Of a stretch of DNA of 64,000 nt, positions 35,301 to 45,887 are shown one piece after another. The notes below the pieces were generated by a model. The model searched no databases and was not told where the DNA came from. It saw only the letters and a program-made list of their open reading frames with translations. Source of the stretch: Psychromonas sp. SP041 (GTDB taxonomy: Bacteria > Pseudomonadota > Gammaproteobacteria > Enterobacterales > Psychromonadaceae); contig NZ_CBRF02000004.1 in NCBI RefSeq assembly GCF_000470315.2, forward strand, positions 1 through 64,000, given 5' to 3'. Positions within the stretch are counted from its first letter, which is position 1. Each line of letters begins with the position of its first letter. Position numbers and translations under genes: made by a program.

Positions 35301-35459
35301 GGTGTTTCTCTCTTATCATGAAGTGGTAAAGCTAAAAACGCTTAGTATACGGGTTAAGGTGATAATTGATAGTCAGAAATAAGGATGTTTTGATGCAATG
35401 ACTTGATAGTCAGTATTTTTTAATTCTGTCATAATTACGCTGACTTAAAAGGAAAAATC

Positions 35460-36590
35460 ATGGAATTATTACAATTAGAGCATTACGGAAAAACACTTCG
35501 ACTTGAAGCTTCAATGGCTGGTTGGCAGCAACTGCATTGGGGAGAACAAATTGTGTCGCAAATAACAGCAAGCGAGTTTGCGCAAGGCAAAAAAAATCAT
35601 CAGTTTGAGCTGTTTCAAGAAGTAGCGGTAAATGAGCTTCCTTTAACACCTGAAGGAGAACATTCTGAAAGAGTATCAATAAAGTGTAAGTTAGAGGTTG
35701 AACTCGTATGGCAGCCATTTTCACTTCATTATTCTTTTTTTGAAAATGAACAATTAATAAAAGAAGGTTCTCGTAATGAGAAAGATATCGAACAACAAAC
35801 GCCTGTAAAGCTCGTATCAGAGCCAAAAAAAATAAGCCTTCTTGGTTTAGGTTCGTTAGCGCTAAAACTATTTAAAAGTGCAAAAATTATTAAAGTGGTG
35901 TTAGCGGGAGCAAGTGTTGCAGCTTATAGCTGGTTTTTTTCTTTTCAATTTGCTGCTGCATTAATAGCTTGTTTGGTTTTTCACGAATATGGGCATATCC
36001 GAGCCATGAAATATTTTGGTATGAAAACCAAAGGTATTTATTTAATTCCCTTTGTTGGTGGACTCGCGGTATCAGACGAAAAAATTAACACCCGTTGGCA
36101 AGATGTGGTGATTTCAATTATGGGGCCGACGTTTGGCTTAATAATGTCATTAGTATGTTTAATCATTTATTGGTTAACAAGCAGTGAATTTTTTGCGGGT
36201 CTAGCAACATTTAATGCCTTGCTTAATTTATTTAACCTTTTGCCTATTTTACCGCTTGATGGTGGGCATATATTAAAAAGCATTAGTTTTTCTATGAACA
36301 GTAAAGTGGGCCTGTTAGCTTGCGTATTAGGTGCTGCCACAGGTGTTTTTATTAGCTATGCATTAGGATTAGCGTTATTAGGTTTTTTACTATTAATAGG
36401 CAGTGTTGAAATAGTATTTGAATGGCGAGCTCGTTTTAATAGTCATTTATTACCATTAGATCGTTATGGGCAATTATTTTCAACCGCTTGGTATTTATTA
36501 ACAGTAGGCGCTTTAATTGGTATTATTTTTTATTTTGCAAAATCGGGTGATCAATTATTATCACTACCTTTAATTATATTAGGCAGTTAA
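35460..36590 (+). CDS. M50 family membrane zinc metalloprotease
   Basis: 376 residues. A soluble N-terminal part (about 1-125) of unknown fold is followed by about seven membrane segments. The zinc site is HEYGH at 175-179, and the second site is in LNLFNLLPILPLDGGH (the NxxPxxPxDGG motif), as in site-2 proteases and SpoIVFB-like enzymes. It therefore cuts substrates within or near the membrane. No PDZ domain is visible, so it differs from RseP. The substrate is unknown. AAAGGAAA precedes the ATG. Confidence 0.88.
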   Translation: MELLQLEHYGKTLRLEASMAGWQQLHWGEQIVSQITASEFAQGKKNHQFELFQEVAVNELPLTPEGEHSERVSIKCKLEVELVWQPFSLHYSFFENEQLIKEGSRNEKDIEQQTPVKLVSEPKKISLLGLGSLALKLFKSAKIIKVVLAGASVAAYSWFFSFQFAAALIACLVFHEYGHIRAMKYFGMKTKGIYLIPFVGGLAVSDEKINTRWQDVVISIMGPTFGLIMSLVCLIIYWLTSSEFFAGLATFNALLNLFNLLPILPLDGGHILKSISFSMNSKVGLLACVLGAATGVFISYALGLALLGFLLLIGSVEIVFEWRARFNSHLLPLDRYGQLFSTAWYLLTVGALIGIIFYFAKSGDQLLSLPLIILGS

Positions 36591-37007
36591 TTTAATAGTG
36601 AAGTTTAGTATTAAAAATAAATGCTACAAAACAGAATCTGCAAAACAAAGCTGATTCACTTTGAAGAGTAATTAATGACATAAAATATTACTCGTTGATA
36701 TCATTGCTTGTTTGAAGTAGATTAACGCTAAATTTTTTACAACTTTTATACCTTTTTACAGTCGTAGAAAGGTATTTGTCATTAAGCTAGTCTTTACTGG
36801 TTTAGTTTTTATAGTTTAAAGGGCTGATTAAATCGTTTTTTCTTTAGTGATTTAACGTTTAAAAATCAACTCTTATATTCAATAACATCATTAATTACGC
36901 TTATAACTATTTTCTATATTCTATCTGAATTTGTTACTGATATTTTTCAGAGAACACTGCATAATACGCTTAAATTATATATATCCTGTGACTTTGTAAG
37001 GAAACAC
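36591..37007. other. Upstream region of the cys operon
   Basis: 417 AT-rich bases. The cysD promoter must be in it. I cannot point to a CysB site or a -35/-10 pair with confidence, and I see no repeat or small gene. Confidence 0.4.
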
Positions 37008-37916
37008 ATGAACAATAAAAGACTAACTCACCTTAAGGCACTTGAGGCTGAATCAATTCAAATAATGCGTGAAGTAGCCGCTGAATTTGATAACCCAGTA
37101 ATGCTGTATTCAATTGGTAAAGATTCGTCTGTGTTATTGCATCTTGCTCGTAAAGCCTTTTACCCAGGTAAAATCCCTTTTCCATTACTTCACGTTGATA
37201 CTGACTGGAAATTCAAAGAAATGATTGAATTCCGTGATAATTTATCGAAGAAGTATGATTTTGATTTATTAGTTCATAAAAACCCTGAAGGTGTTGCAAT
37301 GGGCATGGGACCGTTTACACATGGTTCAGCTAAGCATACAGATGTAATGAAAACACAAGGCTTAAAACAAGCACTAGACCATTACGGTTTTGATGCTGCA
37401 TTCGGTGGCGCTCGACGCGATGAAGAGAAATCTCGTGCTAAAGAACGAGTTTATTCATTCCGTGATAAAAAGCATCGTTGGGATCCTAAAAATCAACGTC
37501 CTGAATTATGGAACATCTATAACTCAAAAGTTGACCGTGGCGAAAGTATTCGTGTATTCCCACTATCTAACTGGACTGAGCTTGATATCTGGCAGTACAT
37601 TTACCAAGAAGATATCGAAATGGTGCCACTATACTTCTCTGCACCACGTCCAGTTGTTGAACGTGATGGTTCATTAATTATGGTTGATGATGACCGTATG
37701 CCACTTGAAGAAGGTGAAGTTCCACAGATGAAAAATGTGCGTTTCCGTACATTAGGCTGTTACCCATTAACAGGTGCGATTGAATCTGAAGCGAAGACAC
37801 TACCTGAAATTATTCAAGAGATGCTGTTAACAACTACATCTGAGCGTCAAGGCCGTGTAATCGATAACGATTCTGCTGGTTCGATGGAAAAGAAAAAAAT
37901 GGAAGGTTACTTTTAG
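37008..37916 (+). CDS. cysD: Sulfate adenylyltransferase subunit 2
   Basis: 302 residues, the normal CysD length. The PP-loop motif [18 protein letters not shown] and the conserved block [21 protein letters not shown] are clear. CysD catalyses ATP + sulfate to APS and pyrophosphate, driven by GTP hydrolysis in CysN. It opens the cysD-cysN-permease-cysC operon, the start of assimilatory sulfate activation. AAGGAAA precedes the ATG. Confidence 0.98.
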   Translation: MNNKRLTHLKALEAESIQIMREVAAEFDNPVMLYSIGKDSSVLLHLARKAFYPGKIPFPLLHVDTDWKFKEMIEFRDNLSKKYDFDLLVHKNPEGVAMGMGPFTHGSAKHTDVMKTQGLKQALDHYGFDAAFGGARRDEEKSRAKERVYSFRDKKHRWDPKNQRPELWNIYNSKVDRGESIRVFPLSNWTELDIWQYIYQEDIEMVPLYFSAPRPVVERDGSLIMVDDDRMPLEEGEVPQMKNVRFRTLGCYPLTGAIESEAKTLPEIIQEMLLTTTSERQGRVIDNDSAGSMEKKKMEGYF

Positions 37917-37962
37917 GCCAACGCTTAAATAACCCAGTCCTATAAAGAGTTAAGGAAAAAAA

Positions 37963-39372
37963 ATGACTAACGATACAAATCTAATCGCATCGGATATCGA
38001 AGAATATTTACGCGTTCACGAAAATAAAGACATGATGCGTTTCATCACTTGTGGCAGTGTAGATGACGGTAAATCAACTTTAATTGGACGTTTATTATTT
38101 GATAGCAAAATGATCTTTGAAGATCACATGGCTGCTATTGAAAAAGATTCTAAAAAATTCAACACAACAGATGAGTCTTTTGACTTAGCATTGTTAGTTG
38201 ACGGTTTACAGTCAGAACGTGAGCAGGGCATTACGATTGATGTAGCTTACCGTTACTTTGCAACTGAGCAACGTAAATTTATTATTGCTGACACACCAGG
38301 ACATGAGCAATACACACGTAACATGGCAACAGGTGCTTCAACTTGTGATTTAGCGATTATCCTGATTGATGCGCGTCATGGTGTACAAGTTCAAACTCGC
38401 CGTCACTCTTACATTTGTTCTTTGTTGGGTATTAAGCATGTTGTTATTGCTATCAACAAAATGGATGCAGTTGATTACGACCAAGAAGTTTATAAGAAAA
38501 TTAAAGCGGATTACCGTGAATTTGCTAAACAATTAAACATTGCTGATGTTCGTTTTGTGCCAATTTCAGCGCTTAAAGGTGATAACGTAGTAAACCAAAG
38601 TGAAAACATGCCTTGGTATCCTGGTTCGCCGTTATTACGTTTATTAAACACAGTTGAAATAAGCAGCAATGCAATTGATCAATTCCGTTTAGGTGTTCAA
38701 TACGTAAACCGTCCAAACTTAGATTTCCGTGGTTTTGCAGGTACTGTTGCATCGGGTGAAATTCGTGTAGGTGATACAATTGAAGCATTACCTTCTGGTA
38801 AGCAAAGTAAAGTAAAAGAGATTGTGACTTTTGACGGTAACTTAGAAGTTGCTTATCAAGGTATGGCGATCACACTAACACTTGAAGATGAAATTGATAT
38901 CAGCCGTGGCGATATGATTGTTCGTCCGCATGAAAAACCACAATCAACTAAAAACTTTGAAGCTGATGTTGTTTGGATGGATGAAACACCACTAAACGTT
39001 GATCGTGAATACATCATAAAAGTTGGTAGTAATACAACGGTCGGTGCTGCTACTTCTGTTAACTATCAAACAGATGTTAATACAATTCAACAGAAACCAG
39101 CGACGCAATTAGCATTAAATGAAATTGGCAGTTGTAATTTTGAAGTCGCAAAAGACGTTCAGTTTGATGCATACTCAGATAACAGAGCAACAGGCGCGTT
39201 CATTATTATTGACCGTTTAACTAATGGTACTGTTGGAGCGGGCATGATTAAACGTCCACTTGAAGCAACTGCAGGTCCTAAATCAGCTTACAGTGAGTTT
39301 GAAGTTGAATTTAATGCATTAGTTCGCAAACATTTCCCTCATTGGGAAGCAAAAAATATCCTAAAAGGATAA
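37963..39372 (+). CDS. cysN: Sulfate adenylyltransferase subunit 1 (GTPase)
   Basis: 469 residues. The P-loop is GSVDDGKST, the G3 motif DTPGHEQ and the NKMD motif (INKMDAVD) are intact, followed by EF-Tu-like beta-barrel domains. There is no C-terminal CysC fusion; the kinase is separate at 41244. CysN drives APS formation by CysD. The gap to cysD is 46 bases. AAGGA precedes the ATG. Confidence 0.98.
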   Translation: MTNDTNLIASDIEEYLRVHENKDMMRFITCGSVDDGKSTLIGRLLFDSKMIFEDHMAAIEKDSKKFNTTDESFDLALLVDGLQSEREQGITIDVAYRYFATEQRKFIIADTPGHEQYTRNMATGASTCDLAIILIDARHGVQVQTRRHSYICSLLGIKHVVIAINKMDAVDYDQEVYKKIKADYREFAKQLNIADVRFVPISALKGDNVVNQSENMPWYPGSPLLRLLNTVEISSNAIDQFRLGVQYVNRPNLDFRGFAGTVASGEIRVGDTIEALPSGKQSKVKEIVTFDGNLEVAYQGMAITLTLEDEIDISRGDMIVRPHEKPQSTKNFEADVVWMDETPLNVDREYIIKVGSNTTVGAATSVNYQTDVNTIQQKPATQLALNEIGSCNFEVAKDVQFDAYSDNRATGAFIIIDRLTNGTVGAGMIKRPLEATAGPKSAYSEFEVEFNALVRKHFPHWEAKNILKG

Positions 39373-39385
39373 TTGCTAAATAGTG

Positions 39386-39416
39386 TTCGGTTACTAGTGT
39401 TAGGCTAGTAACCGAA
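39386..39416 (+). other. Hairpin between cysN and the SLC13 permease gene
   Basis: TTCGGTTACTAG at 39386-39397 pairs perfectly with CTAGTAACCGAA at 39405-39416 around a 7-base loop. No T-tract follows, and the right arm reaches the A of the first possible ATG of the next gene. It is likely an mRNA stability or translation-control element rather than a terminator. Confidence 0.6.
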
Positions 39417-41167
39417 TGCTCTTAACTGATGGCCTATTCATGACTCTTCATTCCTATTTTGTTCTCGCAGTTTTCATCTTCACTATCATCGGTTTAATTA
39501 AGTTCCAAGAGCGTCCAAGTGTTGTCTTCGGCGTTGCATTAATGACTTTATTCTCCACACAAATGGTGACAACAGACCAAGTAATTAAAAGCCTCTCCAA
39601 TCAAGGACTATTAACATTAATTTTGTTAATGCTTTGCTCTATTGCCCTTGAAAAAACCCGTTTATTGCGTTTAGTTGCTATGAAGGTGATTAAACCAAGT
39701 TATAATTCAACATGGCTACGACTATTCGGTTTTACTGTTTTCTCTTCTGCTTTTTTAAACAATACTGCTGTCGTATCAACCATGTTAGCGCCAATTCGTA
39801 ATAACCCTAATCACTCTGCAAGTAAGTTATTAATTCCATTATCCTATGCCGCTATTTTAGGCGGTACATTAACCTTGGTTGGGACATCGACTAACTTGAT
39901 TGTTAATAGTCTTGTACTTGATGCGAACTTACCCTCATTAGGTTTCTTTGACTTCACCTTAGTCGGTTTATGTTTAGTCGGGACTTGTGGTCTTACATTA
40001 TATGTATGTCGCTCTTTACTGCCCGACATTGATATGAAATTAACTGATGCGCCTTCTTATTTTATTGAGGCAAAGGTTAACCCTGATTCTAGTTTAGTGG
40101 GTAAAAGCATCGACCAAAATGGTTTACGTCATTTACAGTCTCTATTTTTAGTAGAAATTATGCGTGGTGATTTACAACTTACGGCGATCACTCCGAATGA
40201 AGTGATACAAGCCAATGATAAGTTAATCTTCAGTGGCGATATTTCTAAAGTTAGCCAGTTACGGTTATTTGATGGTTTATCTATTTTTGCTGAAAATAGT
40301 GGCTTACCATTAGGTAATTTACGAGAAGTGGTCGTACGCCCTGAAAGTGTTTTAAATGGTAATACATTAAAATCAGTTGGTTTCCGTTCTTTGTTTGATG
40401 CGGCAGTCGTCGCCATTAAACGAGACGGTGAAAAAGTATCAGGAAAAATCGGTAAACTCAAAATTAAACCAGGTGATTTTTTGGTCTTAGCGGTGGGTGA
40501 AGATTTTAAATCTCGCCGTAACATACGTAAAAACTTTATATTATTGTCGGATGTCGAGCTAGATTCGCGTTTATCAGGCAAAAAAGAATTATTAGCTATC
40601 TTTGGTTTTTTTGCTGCTATCGCACTCGCGGCAATTGGTGTCATTCCTTTGTTTAAAGCGGTCTTACTATTACTTGGTGTGTTGCTCCTGAGTGGGTGTT
40701 TAACCAGTAGTGAATTAGTTCGACGTTTTCCAACGGATATTTGGGTGATTATATCGGCTGCTATTGTCTTGTCTTATGCGCTACAAAATAGCGGTGTTAT
40801 AGACAGCTTTACACAAGTTATGAGCAATCATTCAGGCTCGTTCAGTCCATTGCTTGCGTTAATTGCAGTGTATGCTGTCACCTTATTGTTGACCGAATTA
40901 GTCACTAATAACGCCGCCGCTGCATTGATATTCCCGATTGCTTATGGTCTTGCGGTAAGTATTGATGCGAATCCAACTGCCTTTATTATGGCCGTCGCGT
41001 TTGGTGCGAGTGCTAGCTTTATCAGTCCTTACGGTTACCAAACTAATCTGATGGTATTCAATGCAGGGCAGTATAAATTAAATGATTTTATTAAAATTGG
41101 TGTACCTGTTAGCTTGGTTTATAGCGTGACATGTGTTTTTGCCATTGTTTTTGTATTTGGCCTATAG
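39416..41167 (+). CDS. SLC13-family permease with TrkA_C domains, likely sulfate uptake
   Basis: 583 residues. Two membrane blocks of the CitM/DASS type (FLNNTAVVSTMLAPI with GTSTNLIVNSL; then ELVTNNAAAALIFPI with SFISPYGYQTNLMV) flank two RCK-C/TrkA_C regulatory domains (about 215-375: SLVGKSIDQNGLRHL and SVLNGNTLKSVGFRS). Insertion between cysN and cysC points to sulfate import feeding CysDN. The ATG at 39416 lies at the base of a hairpin and has no good ribosome site, so the ATG at 39440 is also possible. The family is sure; the substrate is inferred from context. Confidence 0.88.
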   Translation: MLLTDGLFMTLHSYFVLAVFIFTIIGLIKFQERPSVVFGVALMTLFSTQMVTTDQVIKSLSNQGLLTLILLMLCSIALEKTRLLRLVAMKVIKPSYNSTWLRLFGFTVFSSAFLNNTAVVSTMLAPIRNNPNHSASKLLIPLSYAAILGGTLTLVGTSTNLIVNSLVLDANLPSLGFFDFTLVGLCLVGTCGLTLYVCRSLLPDIDMKLTDAPSYFIEAKVNPDSSLVGKSIDQNGLRHLQSLFLVEIMRGDLQLTAITPNEVIQANDKLIFSGDISKVSQLRLFDGLSIFAENSGLPLGNLREVVVRPESVLNGNTLKSVGFRSLFDAAVVAIKRDGEKVSGKIGKLKIKPGDFLVLAVGEDFKSRRNIRKNFILLSDVELDSRLSGKKELLAIFGFFAAIALAAIGVIPLFKAVLLLLGVLLLSGCLTSSELVRRFPTDIWVIISAAIVLSYALQNSGVIDSFTQVMSNHSGSFSPLLALIAVYAVTLLLTELVTNNAAAALIFPIAYGLAVSIDANPTAFIMAVAFGASASFISPYGYQTNLMVFNAGQYKLNDFIKIGVPVSLVYSVTCVFAIVFVFGL

Positions 41168-41243
41168 ACTGTAAACGTTTATTAATTAAATAAGAAGTTA
41201 TGCTTTATTGAGTTCACTGACTTCTGTTATTAGAGAGAATATT

Positions 41244-41876
41244 ATGAATAACCCGTATATAGAAAAAGATGTTGATGGTGAAAAATCATCTGATGTTGTA
41301 TGGCATCAAGCGAGCGTTTCACATCAAGACCATTGTCAATTAAACGGCCATAAAGCCGCAGTCTTATGGTTTACAGGCTTGAGTGGCTCAGGTAAATCTA
41401 CTGTTGCTAATGCGGTTGATTTAATGCTATTTCAACACCAAGCTAAAACTTATGTATTAGATGGTGACAATGTTCGTCATGGTTTAAACGGTGATTTAGG
41501 CTTTTCTGATACTGATCGTATTGAAAATATTCGTCGAGTAGGTGAAGTGTCAAAGCTTTTTGCTGATGCAGGTTTATTAGTCTCTACTGCTTTTATATCA
41601 CCTTTTGTTGCAGACCGTGAAATGGTACGTTCACAATTACCAGAAGGGCAGTTTATTGAAGTCTTTATTGATACGCCTTTAGCCGTGTGTGAGTCTCGTG
41701 ATCCAAAAGGGTTATACAAAAAAGCACGTGCTGGTGAAATAAAGAATTTCACAGGTATTGATAGTGCTTATGAAAAACCAGTTAATCCAGAAATACATGT
41801 TCAAACAGATCAAAAATCTATTCAAGCTTGTGCTCAACAGGTTATTGATTACTTAAAAGAAAATAAGTATTTATAA
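41244..41876 (+). CDS. cysC: Adenylylsulfate kinase
   Basis: 210 residues. Walker [37 protein letters not shown] and [22 protein letters not shown] are diagnostic of APS kinase, which phosphorylates APS to PAPS. The ATG at 41244 is preferred over the in-frame TTG at 41208; the family starts near this residue, and a purine-rich AGAGAGAA lies just upstream. It is the last gene of the cys operon, closed by the terminator at 41994. Confidence 0.96.
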   Translation: MNNPYIEKDVDGEKSSDVVWHQASVSHQDHCQLNGHKAAVLWFTGLSGSGKSTVANAVDLMLFQHQAKTYVLDGDNVRHGLNGDLGFSDTDRIENIRRVGEVSKLFADAGLLVSTAFISPFVADREMVRSQLPEGQFIEVFIDTPLAVCESRDPKGLYKKARAGEIKNFTGIDSAYEKPVNPEIHVQTDQKSIQACAQQVIDYLKENKYL

Positions 41877-41993
41877 GGCTTTAATAAGTACTTAATGAAA
41901 TACTATTATGGTTAATTTATTCTGAGATGTTAGGCATGATGTTTGACAGATAGTTAAATTTTTACAATTATTGTGCATATAGTACATAAAATT

Positions 41994-42046
41994 AAAGCCC
42001 TCTGAGTCACTTATAGCGAGTCACTCAGAGGGCTTTATTATTTTTA
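41994..42046. terminator. Bidirectional terminator between cysC and the aldehyde dehydrogenase gene
   Basis: AAAGCCCTCTGAGT at 41994-42007 pairs with ACTCAGAGGGCTTT at 42023-42036, a 14-bp perfect stem, followed by TATTATTTTT. The genes on each side are convergent. Confidence 0.9.
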
Positions 42047-42116
42047 GTCTCTTATTAAGCGTATATTTAATGCTTATACGCTTAAATGTTAAATTAGATT
42101 AATGACTCTTTGATAA

Positions 42117-43619
42117 TTAACTTTTTTGCTCAATTCCGCCTAAGCATAAATATTTAATTTCTAGGTAATCATCTAATCCGTATTTTGATCCTTCTCTACC
42201 GCTACCTGATTCCTTAATGCCACCAAAAGGTGCTGCAGCATTAGATAATGCTGTTTCATTAATGCCGACCATTCCATACTGTAATGCGTCTGATACTCTC
42301 CAGACTTGATTCATATTTTGAGAATAAAAATAAGAAGCTAATCCTGCATCGGTTGCATTTGCTTGCTCAACAACTTCTGTCTCATCTTCAAAAGTCATAA
42401 TTGAAATGACGGGACCAAATATTTCTGTTTGTGCAATGTCCATTTCATTATTCACATTAGTTAATACGGTAGCGGGGTAGAAACCGTCAGCTTTTAACGA
42501 GTCATGTGCTTCGTCTTTATTAGATAGTGTTAATTCTGATTGATATGCTATTTCAGCACCTTGCTCTACTGCTGAGCTGACTAATGAACTGACTTTATCA
42601 ACGGCTTGTTGCGTAATGAGCGGGCCAATATTAGTCTTAGAATCAAGTCCATTACCTGCTTTAATAAGTTGAGTTGCTTTGATCACTTTTTCAGTAAACT
42701 CATTTGCGATGTTGCTGTGTACAAAAACACGGTTGATAGCAACACATATTTGTCCTGCATTTTTAAACTTATTAGAGATTAAACCATTCACAGCGGCGTC
42801 AATATCAGCACTTTCAAATACGATCAGTGGCGCATTACCACCTAATTCCATTGACACTTTTTTAACGCCTTCAGCACATTGTGCGAGTAATGTTTTTCCA
42901 ACGCCCGTTGAACCAGTGAAACTGAATTTATTCACTTTAGGGTGCATGGTTAATACTTTACCCACTTCTGCTGATTCGGTGCTAACCACCACATTAAAAA
43001 TACCATCGGGTAACCCAGCAACGTTAGCTAAGTGAGCTAATGCTAGCGCAGATAGTGGTGTATCAGCAGCCGGTTTAATGACAAAAGTACACCCTGCGGC
43101 TAAAGCGACAGAAGCTTTACGTAAAAGCATGGCATTTGGAAAGTTCCAAGGCGTTATTGATGTCACGACGCCAACAGCTTGTTTATTCACTAATATTTTT
43201 TGTTGGTTAGAAAGGGCTGGAATAACATCACCGTAACTACGTTTACCTTCCTCACTAAACCAATGTAAATAACTCACACCATAACGAATTTCAGCAAGCG
43301 CCTCAGAAACAGGTTTACCTTGTTCCAATGTTAACAAGCGTGCTAAATCTTGTTCATGTTCTGTAATTAATTTAGCCCAAGCAGTTAAGTGTTCCGCTCG
43401 TTCGTAGGCTGTTAGTTTAGTCCAACTTGGAAAGGCTGCTGCTGCAGCTTCAACCGCGGTTTCAGCATCATTTTTTTGTGCATTATGAATTGAGTTTAAG
43501 CATACCTGTGTGGCTGGATTGATTACTTTGAATTGCTCAGAGGGTTTGTCGGTTGTTAACCAGTTGCCATTAATGAATGAGCCAGATTTGATCAGTTCTT
43601 TATTTTTAATATCATGCAT
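42117..43619 (-). CDS. NAD(P)-dependent aldehyde dehydrogenase, succinate-semialdehyde type
   Basis: 500 residues, full ALDH fold. The catalytic Glu is in KVSMELGGNAPLIVF and the catalytic Cys in KFKNAGQICVAINRVF; the NAD-binding block SFTGSTGVGKTL and the N-terminal TSITPWNFPNAMLLRK are clear. It is most like GabD. Oxidation of succinate semialdehyde to succinate is therefore the likely reaction, but other semialdehydes are possible since no gabT is nearby. Confidence 0.85.
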   Translation of the reverse strand: MHDIKNKELIKSGSFINGNWLTTDKPSEQFKVINPATQVCLNSIHNAQKNDAETAVEAAAAAFPSWTKLTAYERAEHLTAWAKLITEHEQDLARLLTLEQGKPVSEALAEIRYGVSYLHWFSEEGKRSYGDVIPALSNQQKILVNKQAVGVVTSITPWNFPNAMLLRKASVALAAGCTFVIKPAADTPLSALALAHLANVAGLPDGIFNVVVSTESAEVGKVLTMHPKVNKFSFTGSTGVGKTLLAQCAEGVKKVSMELGGNAPLIVFESADIDAAVNGLISNKFKNAGQICVAINRVFVHSNIANEFTEKVIKATQLIKAGNGLDSKTNIGPLITQQAVDKVSSLVSSAVEQGAEIAYQSELTLSNKDEAHDSLKADGFYPATVLTNVNNEMDIAQTEIFGPVISIMTFEDETEVVEQANATDAGLASYFYSQNMNQVWRVSDALQYGMVGINETALSNAAAPFGGIKESGSGREGSKYGLDDYLEIKYLCLGGIEQKS

Positions 43620-43656
43620 TTAGTTATATCCTACTTAAGTTGTAGTCTATTTAAAA

Positions 43657-44178
43657 TTAGCGTTTTTTGCAGACTATTTGTGCAATAGCGCGATTTGGGT
43701 TGTGCTTAATGCCTTCAAAATAAAACAATATATCCCAATCCTTGAAAAGTGTTTTAAGTTCGTCCTTTTTTAATAAAAATTGTTCACGATGAGGTCTACC
43801 AAATACTCGGTTTGCTTCGGTGAATGTTTCATAAATAATAATACCACCAGGCTGAACCGCTTGTTGAAGTGCATTGAACAATGGTCGATGTAAATACCTG
43901 AACACAATAATACCCTGTAACTGCAGTTTATTGAGCTTGAGGGCATCAGTTTGAGAGTCAGACTCAAAGTCTGCACACCAAGTATTCTGTTGAAGAACAT
44001 TGTCATCGGTGACTAAACTTTCTAATACTTGCTGTTTTATATCAGCAAATAACACATCAATACCCTGTTCTTTTAAATACAAACCATTTTGGCCTTTACC
44101 ACAAGCTAAGTCTAATACTTGGCCGTGTTCTGGTTTTAAAAGGTGTCCATAGTCTTGTAATAATTGCGCACTTAACAT
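43657..44178 (-). CDS. Class I SAM-dependent methyltransferase (TehB-like)
   Basis: 173 residues, small. The SAM motif is QVLDLACGKGQNGLYLKEQG, and GIIVFRYLHRPLFNALQQAVQPGGIIIYETF is the post-motif strand of the TehB-like/UbiE-like group. The substrate is not known. It lies 37 bases after the ALDH start on the same strand, reading towards it, so the two may be co-transcribed. Confidence 0.82.
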   Translation of the reverse strand: MLSAQLLQDYGHLLKPEHGQVLDLACGKGQNGLYLKEQGIDVLFADIKQQVLESLVTDDNVLQQNTWCADFESDSQTDALKLNKLQLQGIIVFRYLHRPLFNALQQAVQPGGIIIYETFTEANRVFGRPHREQFLLKKDELKTLFKDWDILFYFEGIKHNPNRAIAQIVCKKR

Positions 44179-44354
44179 GTTGGTAGTCTCACTTAACTTT
44201 CAGACACATCTAATATGGTAACGCATGAGACTTTGTTATTAAACCCTTGCCAAAAAATGAGTTAACAACAGAGTCTCTCACTGTGTTTCAGTTATATACG
44301 CTAGCATTTTATAGGTGCTCAGCTTAAAAGTTAGTGAAAGATAATCGCTATTGG

Positions 44355-45767
44355 TTATTGTAAGGCTTCGATTAACTCTCGTACGTTTTTAAGCGGAATG
44401 ATTTTTTGATCGCCTTTCACAAATTGTTGCATTGAAGCGTGATAAGCCACAGAAGGGATAAAAATCTGCTTTTTTCCATGGCTTAATGCTTCACGTACAC
44501 GAGGGACAATTTGTGGTATCTGACGTAGTTCTCCCGTTAAGGCTAACTCACCAATAAACACAGCATCACTCGGTAAAGGCTTTGAGTTAATTGAGCTGAG
44601 CAAAGCGGCGGTCACCGCCATATCGGTTGATGTTTCAGAATCTGCCATTTTTAAACCGCCCACTAGACTGATATTAATATCGTAATAAGTAGGAATTCCA
44701 CCGTGTTTTTTGAGTACCGCGGTGATTAACGATAAACGGCTATAGGAAACACCAATACAGTTTCTAATTGATTTTTCTCCTTCAACTTCCGTCGCTAACG
44801 CTTGTATTTCAATTAATAGGTTACGAGCACCATCTTTAATCACTGAGATAGCGGAGCCTTCAAAGTGCTCTTCACTACCAGATAAAAATAAGCGACTTGG
44901 ATTATCAACAGAGCGCATGCCTTTTTCGGTCATTTGAAAAATACCCACTTGCTCAGTATCACCAAAACGATTTTTATCGGCACGTAAAATTCGTACAGAA
45001 GCATCATTCACTTCAATGTGAATCGCCGTATCAATAATGTGTTTGAGTGTTTGTGGTCCCGCCATTTGCGAGTTTTTATTTACCTGACCGACTAAAATCA
45101 AGGTAATGCCGTGTTGTTTACATAAACGGTTTAATATTTTTGCACAAGTTTTAACTTGAGTGACACCACCTGCAGAGCCATCCACTGAATTTGATTCAAA
45201 AGCTTGAATGGAATCGGCAATTAAAAACTTCACTTTATTTTCGATACATTGGTTAACAATATCTTCAATGCTGTCAGTATCTGATAATAAAAAATTATCT
45301 TCATTAAAGTGTAGGTTTAACCTTTCAATGCCACGTTTAGCCCACTGGCTTAAACTTTCTTCAGCGGTGACATATAAAGTGGACATCGTCTGTGACATGA
45401 CAGAGGCCACTTTAGTGAGTAGGGTGGTTTTACCAGAACCGGGGTCGCCGCTAATTAATACCACTGAGCCTAATGTAATACCATCACCCAATACGCGGTC
45501 TAATTCACTTAAACCTGTTGAGACACGTTGTGCGTTCTCTACTTGTACAGTTGAAATTCGTTGCACGCCATTAGTGGTTACACCGGCATAACCACCGACT
45601 TGATTACGATTAATGGCGGCATTAACTGATTTAGTTGTACTTGATGCTTCTCGAAATTCAGTGATTGTATTCCAAGCTTTACATTCGCCGCATTGACCTT
45701 GCCATTTAGTATAATCAGCACCACAGTCACTGCATACGTAGGAAATTTTTGTTTTTGCTTTTGCCAT
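44355..45767 (-). CDS. radA: DNA repair/branch-migration protein RadA
   Basis: 470 residues. A zinc finger (C12, C15, C26, C29), a RecA-like domain with Walker A GDPGSGKTT, the RadA-specific KNRFG motif and a C-terminal Lon-like domain (SETSTDMAVTAALLSSINSKPL) are all present. RadA is a helicase acting on recombination intermediates. The length is usual for the family. A single gene; recX follows upstream on the same strand after 120 bases. Confidence 0.97.
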   Translation of the reverse strand: MAKAKTKISYVCSDCGADYTKWQGQCGECKAWNTITEFREASSTTKSVNAAINRNQVGGYAGVTTNGVQRISTVQVENAQRVSTGLSELDRVLGDGITLGSVVLISGDPGSGKTTLLTKVASVMSQTMSTLYVTAEESLSQWAKRGIERLNLHFNEDNFLLSDTDSIEDIVNQCIENKVKFLIADSIQAFESNSVDGSAGGVTQVKTCAKILNRLCKQHGITLILVGQVNKNSQMAGPQTLKHIIDTAIHIEVNDASVRILRADKNRFGDTEQVGIFQMTEKGMRSVDNPSRLFLSGSEEHFEGSAISVIKDGARNLLIEIQALATEVEGEKSIRNCIGVSYSRLSLITAVLKKHGGIPTYYDINISLVGGLKMADSETSTDMAVTAALLSSINSKPLPSDAVFIGELALTGELRQIPQIVPRVREALSHGKKQIFIPSVAYHASMQQFVKGDQKIIPLKNVRELIEALQ

Positions 45768-45887
45768 GAATTTTTCCGTATTATCAAATCAGACTTAATG
45801 TCTTGGAGTCTCAATCGTCTTAAGTTTTATTTAGTATTACTTTTTGTATACTGTTGTTTTTATATGATTATTTTTAACTTTAATCAA

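Noticed and set aside
40129-40644. Minus-strand reading frame of 171 residues
   Set aside because: Antisense shadow of the SLC13/TrkA_C permease, composed of Ser/Lys-rich sequence without homology pattern.
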